Positions 5,705 through 9,719 of a stretch of 9,719 nucleotides of DNA are shown piece after piece (the first letter of the stretch is position 1; each line of letters starts with the position of its first letter). The DNA lies in NCBI GenBank assembly GCA_027624675.1, contig JAQBTZ010000017.1:1-9719 (forward strand). Reading direction: 5' to 3'. The translations under genes were made by a program, and so were the position numbers. The stretch comes from a bacterium (lineage in GTDB: Bacteria; Patescibacteriota; WWE3; 2-01-FULL-39-13; JAQBTZ01). A model generated the notes under the pieces. It saw nothing but the letters and a program-made list of their open reading frames with translations, made no database searches and was not told where the DNA came from.

Positions 5705-5721
5705 TACTGGATTTTATATCT

Positions 5722-6576
5722 ATGAATGTTGTCATATTTTCACTTTTGAGTATGGTCAGCCTTGGAATAACTGATTTTACGGCTGGTGTATATGGACGAA
5801 AAGAGGGCGCTTGGTCCGCAATTTTTTTAAATGAAATAATTGGCTTGTTATTAATAAGTATAATCATTTTATTTAAACCCACACTTGTAATTGATTTGGT
5901 TAGTTACCCCTTTTTTGATATTAGTTTATTAGTTTTTGCCTCAACTTTAAATTTCCTTGCAATCGTCTGTTTAATTTACGGCTTTACAGTTGGGAATATT
6001 GGCATTGTAAGTGCACTTGGCTCTAGTTTTAATTTAATAGTAATACTTTTAACGTGGTTGGTTTTAGGGGAGGGATTATCAATAATTAGTTTAACATTTT
6101 TGTTAATTTTAGTTGTAGGGGTTTTTTTATCGATGATTGAGTTTTCGGGAAAATATTATTTGGCAAAAGGTTCGGTGTGTGGGTTATTTGCTTTAATAAT
6201 GTGGGGAATCTCGTTTTTTTTAATGATTTTTTTAAGTAGAGAAATTTCGCTTTTTACATTATTATTTTCAAACTTTGTTGTAGGGTTTCTGCTTTCGTTC
6301 ATATATTTTTTAGTAAAAAGAAGGCCAGTACTTTTGAAAAAAAGCATATGGTTAATAGTTGTATCTGCATTAGCAGAACTTATTGCATATGTTTTTCTTT
6401 ATTTAGCAGGTTCAGTCGAGGGGTCGGGTGGGGTAGTTGGTGCTATTACTGGTTCATATGCTGTAATCAGCGTTCTTTTAGGATACTTTTTTTTAAAGGA
6501 AAAATTAAGTAAAACACAAATTATTGGTATAGTATTAATTTTGATATCCATTACTGCTATATCAATTTTTAACTAA
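5722..6576 (+). CDS. EamA/DMT-superfamily transporter
   Basis: A 284-aa integral membrane protein made of two EamA repeats (about 1-137 and 148-284), each with five hydrophobic segments, ten in total. Each repeat ends in the typical pattern: GSSFNLIVILLTWLVLGEGLS in the first, and GSYAVISVLL followed by FFLKEKLSKTQIIGIVLI in the second. Members export or exchange small metabolites, including amino acids, amines and nucleotides. It begins 17 nt after the SpeD-family gene and is probably in the same transcript, so an amine or precursor is a reasonable but unproven substrate. No own promoter or Shine-Dalgarno is visible. No clear terminator follows: the 69-nt gap holds only an oligo-T run without a hairpin. 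Confidence 0.9.
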   Translation: MNVVIFSLLSMVSLGITDFTAGVYGRKEGAWSAIFLNEIIGLLLISIIILFKPTLVIDLVSYPFFDISLLVFASTLNFLAIVCLIYGFTVGNIGIVSALGSSFNLIVILLTWLVLGEGLSIISLTFLLILVVGVFLSMIEFSGKYYLAKGSVCGLFALIMWGISFFLMIFLSREISLFTLLFSNFVVGFLLSFIYFLVKRRPVLLKKSIWLIVVSALAELIAYVFLYLAGSVEGSGGVVGAITGSYAVISVLLGYFFLKEKLSKTQIIGIVLILISITAISIFN

Positions 6577-6608
6577 TAATTTTTTTTAATAACCGTTTCC
6601 ATTAATAC

Positions 6609-6647
6609 TTGATATTTATTTGACAAAGGTGTTATTATAAATATAAT
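6609..6647 (+). promoter_or_regulatory. Overlapping promoters of the two-component cluster
   Basis: Two solutions exist. TTGATA (6609-6614) with TATTAT (6633-6638), 18-nt spacer and 5/6 matches each, would start transcription at or next to the ATG (6646), leaderless like the other promoters here. TTGACA (6620-6625) with TATAAT (6642-6647), both perfect with a 16-nt spacer, overlaps the ATG and would start near 6654, inside the gene. The AT-rich context makes a chance match possible. Confidence 0.55.
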
Positions 6648-7788
6648 GCCGTATAAATCTAAGTTATTTATATTTCTTACTTTTTATTTTGCAGTTCTTA
6701 CTGTTTGGTGGATTAAATTTAATTTTTTTTCCAGTTTTGTAGGTGAAGGAGTTTGGTATAATATATTTTATGGGTTTATGGCACTTGTTGGTGCTATTTA
6801 CGGATTTAAAACTTATAAAGCTTGGGGAGGGTTAAAAACCCTTATTGGTAAAGCATTATTCCTTTTTTCTTTAGGGTTGCTTTCAGAATGGATTGCTAAT
6901 ATTATCTGGGGTTACTTTAATATAGTGTTAAAGGTTGAAGTGCCTTACCCATCCGTTGCTGATATATTCTTTTTCTCAATAATTCCAATTTATTTTGTGG
7001 CTATATTTTTGTTAGGTAAAGCTTCGGGGGTAAATATTACAGTAAAAAAGATAAAAAGTGTGTTTGTTGCAATAATTATTCCATTATTAATGTTGCTATT
7101 AGCATACTCCCTCTTTTTTAAAGAGGGGATAGAGTTTTCAGACCCATTTAGAGCTTTTTTTGATATAAGCTATCCTTTAGGTTACTCTATAACTTTTTCT
7201 GCTACTATGATTGTTTACCTTTTAACTAAAAAACAGCTTGGAGGAGCCATGCGAAAGGTCGTGTTGTTTGTACTTTTTGCATATCTATTCCAGTTTATTG
7301 CTGATTACACCTTTTTGTACAAAGCGTTAAAGGGTACATATATTAATGGCGGATTTGCTGACTTTTTATATTCTATCGCTTTGTATGTTATGCCTGTAGC
7401 CCTAATAAACTTTAATAAAGTGTTGTATTCTTTTAAATCTGAGTTAAATCACAACCAGGTTATTACAGAAACAAATACAAACAGTGTTGAAAATCAAGCA
7501 AGTTTAAAAATTTATTCAGAGATAATTAAACAGATAATTATCGATCAAGAAAAAATTATTGGTCCACTTGCAATTGAGTATGCAAAAAGTGTTAGTGGTT
7601 TAGCAGTATCTGGTACAGTAAATCAACTCGAGATTAACCTTTCTGGAAATGGTTCAAAGATTTTGAAAGATTTGGTTGAGGCGTATAAAGATATTTTTGG
7701 AAATGCTTCTGTATCAGTTGTAAAAGAATCTGTTGCCAAGGTTTTAAATAATAAGCCAGAATACAAAGGTATTTTGGGGCAACTTTAG
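6646..7788 (+). CDS. Eight-TM putative sensor protein with an unidentified C-terminal cytosolic domain
   Basis: A 380-aa protein with about eight membrane segments (7-27, 38-56, 68-92, 105-124, 138-157, 172-193, 204-225, 235-256). Three spaced motifs share an acidic residue followed by an aromatic-rich helix and Tyr: PSVADIFFFSIIPIY (102-116), FRAFFDISYPLGY (168-180) and GGFADFLYSIALY (235-247). The first resembles the P-x-P-S-x-A-D block at the N-terminus of some membrane diguanylate cyclases and kinases, from memory. A linker (about 265-285) leads to a soluble alpha/beta region (about 286-368, with IIGPLAIEYAK and LVEAYKDIFG) that I do not recognise. No kinase motifs are present. The kinase gene starts 10 nt downstream, so this is probably its separate sensory partner. 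Confidence 0.65.
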   Translation: MPYKSKLFIFLTFYFAVLTVWWIKFNFFSSFVGEGVWYNIFYGFMALVGAIYGFKTYKAWGGLKTLIGKALFLFSLGLLSEWIANIIWGYFNIVLKVEVPYPSVADIFFFSIIPIYFVAIFLLGKASGVNITVKKIKSVFVAIIIPLLMLLLAYSLFFKEGIEFSDPFRAFFDISYPLGYSITFSATMIVYLLTKKQLGGAMRKVVLFVLFAYLFQFIADYTFLYKALKGTYINGGFADFLYSIALYVMPVALINFNKVLYSFKSELNHNQVITETNTNSVENQASLKIYSEIIKQIIIDQEKIIGPLAIEYAKSVSGLAVSGTVNQLEINLSGNGSKILKDLVEAYKDIFGNASVSVVKESVAKVLNNKPEYKGILGQL

Positions 7789-7798
7789 AAATATATTA

Positions 7799-9034
7799 AT
7801 GGAAATAAATCCACTCTCTTACTTTTTTACTACTAATAAAAACGCCGAGCTTATTAAACAGGCAACAAAAGAGCTATACTCAAAAAACCTCGAACTAATA
7901 AAAGAAAGACGAAGGCTTGATAAGGTATTAAATAGTGTTAGAGATGGGATAATTGGGTTTGATAAGTTTGGAAGGATCTCTATCTTTAATCAGTTTGCTA
8001 GTAATCTTTTTAAACTTGATCCGGATAAAGTTTTAGAAAAAGAAATAAACTCGGTTGTAACATTTAGATTAAATGGTCAAAAAATTGATATTTTTAAAGA
8101 CTCTTTTAAGGTTCCACAACCACAATATATGAACTCTGAAAGCTTGGACTACTCTTTAACTGTAAGCTGTGCTAAATCAAGTAAAGAAATTTTTATTGCA
8201 CTTTCTGTAAGTATCGTTGATGAAGATGTGCTTGGACAAGAGGTAATATTATCATTTTATGATTTGTCAGAGTTTAAAAAATTATCAGATTTAAAGACTG
8301 ATATTATATCAATCACAAGCCACGAGCTTAGAACACCAATGACAGTAGTTAAAAACTATTTATGGATGTTGGTTAATGATAAAAAAGATAAATTATCAAA
8401 GGTACAATCTGGTTATATTAATAAGGCAATTCAAAACTCTGGTAGGATGTTGTCGTTGATTAACGACATGTTAAATGTGTCACGTATCGAACAGGGGAAA
8501 CTAATGTTTGTACTTGAGAAGTTTGCAATTCAGGATGAAATATTTAGTATAAAAGATGATATGGAAGCTAGAAAAGGTGATAAAAAGATTAAGTTAATCT
8601 TTACTGTTCCAAAAACTCCAATCAAGATTTACTCGGATAAAGTTAAATTTTCAGAACTTATTGTAAATTTGGTAACAAACTCGATCAAATATACAAACGA
8701 GGGGGAGATTGAATTATCTGTTACTGCAAAACCTACAACTATACTTGTTCAGATTCGTGATACGGGAGTTGGAATACCATTAGTAAAACAAAAGGAACTG
8801 TTTGTAAAGTTTGGTAGGCTTAACTCTTCGTTTGTTGACAGCGCAAAGGCTGGTGGTACTGGACTTGGACTTTATATTTCTAAACAATATGTAGATGGAC
8901 TTGGCGGAAAAATTGGTGTAATTAGTGAGGGAGAACAAAAGGGGAGTATTTTTTGGTTTGAGATACCAATTAAGTCTAAAATTGAGAGTGAGATAGTTGA
9001 TTCTAGTAAAAACACAAGTAATAAGTTAAAATAA
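7799..9034 (+). CDS. Soluble PAS-domain sensor histidine kinase
   Basis: A 411-aa kinase with no membrane segment. A helical, probably coiled-coil N-terminus (15-45) leads to a PAS domain (about 42-158, RDGIIGFDKFGRISIFN). The HisKA dimerisation domain has the phospho-acceptor H175 in ITSHELRTP. The HATPase_c domain has the N box (LVTNSIKYT, N294), G1 DTGVGIP (321-327), F box LFVKFG (334-339) and G2 GGTGLGLYI (352-360). All catalytic motifs are intact. It should autophosphorylate and pass the phosphate to the receiver encoded 4 nt downstream. Lacking its own transmembrane sensor, it is likely recruited or controlled by the eight-TM protein encoded upstream. No Shine-Dalgarno precedes the ATG. 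Confidence 0.95.
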   Translation: MEINPLSYFFTTNKNAELIKQATKELYSKNLELIKERRRLDKVLNSVRDGIIGFDKFGRISIFNQFASNLFKLDPDKVLEKEINSVVTFRLNGQKIDIFKDSFKVPQPQYMNSESLDYSLTVSCAKSSKEIFIALSVSIVDEDVLGQEVILSFYDLSEFKKLSDLKTDIISITSHELRTPMTVVKNYLWMLVNDKKDKLSKVQSGYINKAIQNSGRMLSLINDMLNVSRIEQGKLMFVLEKFAIQDEIFSIKDDMEARKGDKKIKLIFTVPKTPIKIYSDKVKFSELIVNLVTNSIKYTNEGEIELSVTAKPTTILVQIRDTGVGIPLVKQKELFVKFGRLNSSFVDSAKAGGTGLGLYISKQYVDGLGGKIGVISEGEQKGSIFWFEIPIKSKIESEIVDSSKNTSNKLK

Positions 9035-9038
9035 TGTA

Positions 9039-9416
9039 ATGACAGATAAACCAAAAACAATATTAATAGTTGAAGATGAAAAGGATATTTTAGAACTTTA
9101 CACGACAATTTTAACCAATGCAGGTTATTCGGTTGTTTCAGCAGAAGATGGAGAAAAAGGACTTTTAAAAGCAAAGACAGAATATTGGGACATAATGCTA
9201 CTTGATATAATGTTGCCAAAACTTGATGGTTTAGGGGTGTTAAAAGCAGTTAAAGATAATCTTGATACAAAAAATAAGAAAATTATTTTATTAACTAATC
9301 TAGGTAGAGAATCTCTTATTACACAAGGGTTTGATGAAGGTGCTGACGCGTATTTAATGAAATCAGAGCTAAATCCTGACCAGCTTTTAGATGAAATAAA
9401 AAAGGTTGGTGGTTAA
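9039..9416 (+). CDS. Stand-alone response regulator (receiver domain only)
   Basis: A 125-aa CheY-like receiver without an output domain. It shows the acidic pocket E12/D13 in LIVEDEKD, the phospho-acceptor D56 in MLLDIMLP, T86 in LLTN and the conserved K108 in YLMKSE. All switch residues are present. It starts 4 nt after the kinase stop, so the two are probably co-translated and cognate. Without a DNA-binding domain it should act by protein contact, or as a phosphorelay intermediate; the target is unknown. The next gene, an RluA-type synthase, begins 2 nt after its stop but has no evident link to signalling. Confidence 0.96.
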   Translation: MTDKPKTILIVEDEKDILELYTTILTNAGYSVVSAEDGEKGLLKAKTEYWDIMLLDIMLPKLDGLGVLKAVKDNLDTKNKKIILLTNLGRESLITQGFDEGADAYLMKSELNPDQLLDEIKKVGG

Positions 9417-9418
9417 TT

Positions 9419-9719
9419 TTGGAAATTAAAACTCTTTATTCTTCAGATAGATATATAGTTATTGATAAACCTTGCGGATTGCTTTCCGATAATAATCTTG
9501 TATCAGGTTACATGCCATGTCATCGACTAGACAGAGAAACATCTGGTTGTATAGTGCTTGCAAAAGATCAGGAAACAAAGGATTTAATTCAGATTGAGTT
9601 TAAGTCAAGAAAAGTAAGAAAAACTTATAAAACTTTAGTTTATGGGGATATACGTAAAACGGTTGCAAAGGTTTTTGGTAGTAAATCTGACGATTTTACA
9701 ATTAATGCACCAACCTTTT
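9419..9719 (+). CDS. RluA-family RNA pseudouridine synthase (3' end outside the window)
   Basis: About 100 codons are visible, translated from a TTG at 9419, the only usable start because TGA at 9392-9394 closes the frame upstream and no ATG or GTG lies between. The protein opens with YIVIDKPCGLLS (12-23), the family's first block, followed by the catalytic motif HRLDRETSG with Asp38. Next come IVLAKD and the basic stretch SRKVRKTYKTLVYG (about 70-83). The family converts uridine to pseudouridine in rRNA or tRNA. The segment between the first block and HRLD is only about 11 residues, much shorter than in typical RluA/C/D proteins. There is no S4 domain at the N-terminus. It lies 2 nt after the receiver gene and is probably co-transcribed. 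The RNA target is unknown. Confidence 0.88.
   Translation, partial: MEIKTLYSSDRYIVIDKPCGLLSDNNLVSGYMPCHRLDRETSGCIVLAKDQETKDLIQIEFKSRKVRKTYKTLVYGDIRKTVAKVFGSKSDDFTINAPTF

Noticed and set aside
6577..6600. Oligo-T run after the transporter gene as a terminator
   Set aside because: No hairpin precedes the T-run.
6826..6845. GGGTT/AACCC inverted repeat in the sensor gene
   Set aside because: Short, within coding sequence and explained by the codons.
7109..7127. Perfect 8-bp hairpin CCCTCTTT-TTT-AAAGAGGG
   Set aside because: It lies inside the sensor coding region and no T-tract follows, so it is unlikely to terminate transcription.
7240..7251. GGAGGAG before an in-frame ATG inside the sensor gene
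   Set aside because: The spacing is short and the site falls between TM segments, not at a domain border; treated as chance.
8872..9219. Minus-strand open frame across the kinase/receiver junction
   Set aside because: Leu-rich low-complexity translation opposite two confident genes.
1..9719. CRISPR arrays, insertion sequences or phage attachment sites
   Set aside because: No regularly spaced repeats, transposase motifs or tRNA-end duplications were seen.

Overview
The window is about 9.7 kb of AT-rich, gene-dense bacterial DNA with every recognisable gene on the + strand. Very short or overlapping gene junctions, small proteins, a cysteine-less DksA/TraR-like domain, a scarcity of Shine-Dalgarno sequences at starts, and UGA used as a normal stop (at the antitoxin and metallo-hydrolase genes) suggest a Patescibacteria/CPR genome, perhaps of the Microgenomates/Katanobacteria type. 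UGA as stop argues against the UGA=Gly lineages (Gracilibacteria, SR1). This placement is an inference from gene content and style, not from a phylogeny.

Layout. (1) 1-171: the 3' end of a 5S rRNA gene, so the end of an rRNA operon, closed by a strong intrinsic terminator. (2) 182-889: an AbrB-type antitoxin and PIN (VapC) toxin pair with its own promoter and a palindromic candidate operator. (3) 966-3091: a UlaG-like metallo-beta-lactamase-fold hydrolase, a REP-like intergenic element, and the replicative helicase gene dnaB. (4) 3153-3237: tRNA-Leu(CAA). (5) 3249-5265: elongation factor P, a seven-TM protein resembling a degenerate Lgt fused to a zinc-less DksA/TraR-like domain, and a short divergent LspA-like protein; these look like one operon. 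(6) 5246-6576: a near-consensus promoter inside the end of the lspA-like gene, then a SpeD-family pyruvoyl decarboxylase and an EamA/DMT transporter. (7) 6609-9719: an eight-TM putative sensor, a soluble PAS-HisKA-HATPase kinase, a stand-alone receiver, and the truncated start of an RluA-family pseudouridine synthase, separated by 2-10 nt.

How the genes may work together. Cluster 5 puts translation (EF-P) next to a lipoprotein-maturation-like pair (Lgt-like, LspA-like) whose expected catalytic or ligand residues are partly replaced; the DksA-like tail would tether a possible RNA-polymerase-binding module to the membrane. Cluster 6 pairs amine synthesis with a possible exporter. Cluster 7 is a two-component system in which membrane sensing and kinase are separate polypeptides. 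Several promoters place the -10 box 6-7 nt before the ATG, which implies leaderless mRNAs. The most unusual items are the Lgt-like/DksA-like fusion and the split sensor/kinase/receiver cassette.
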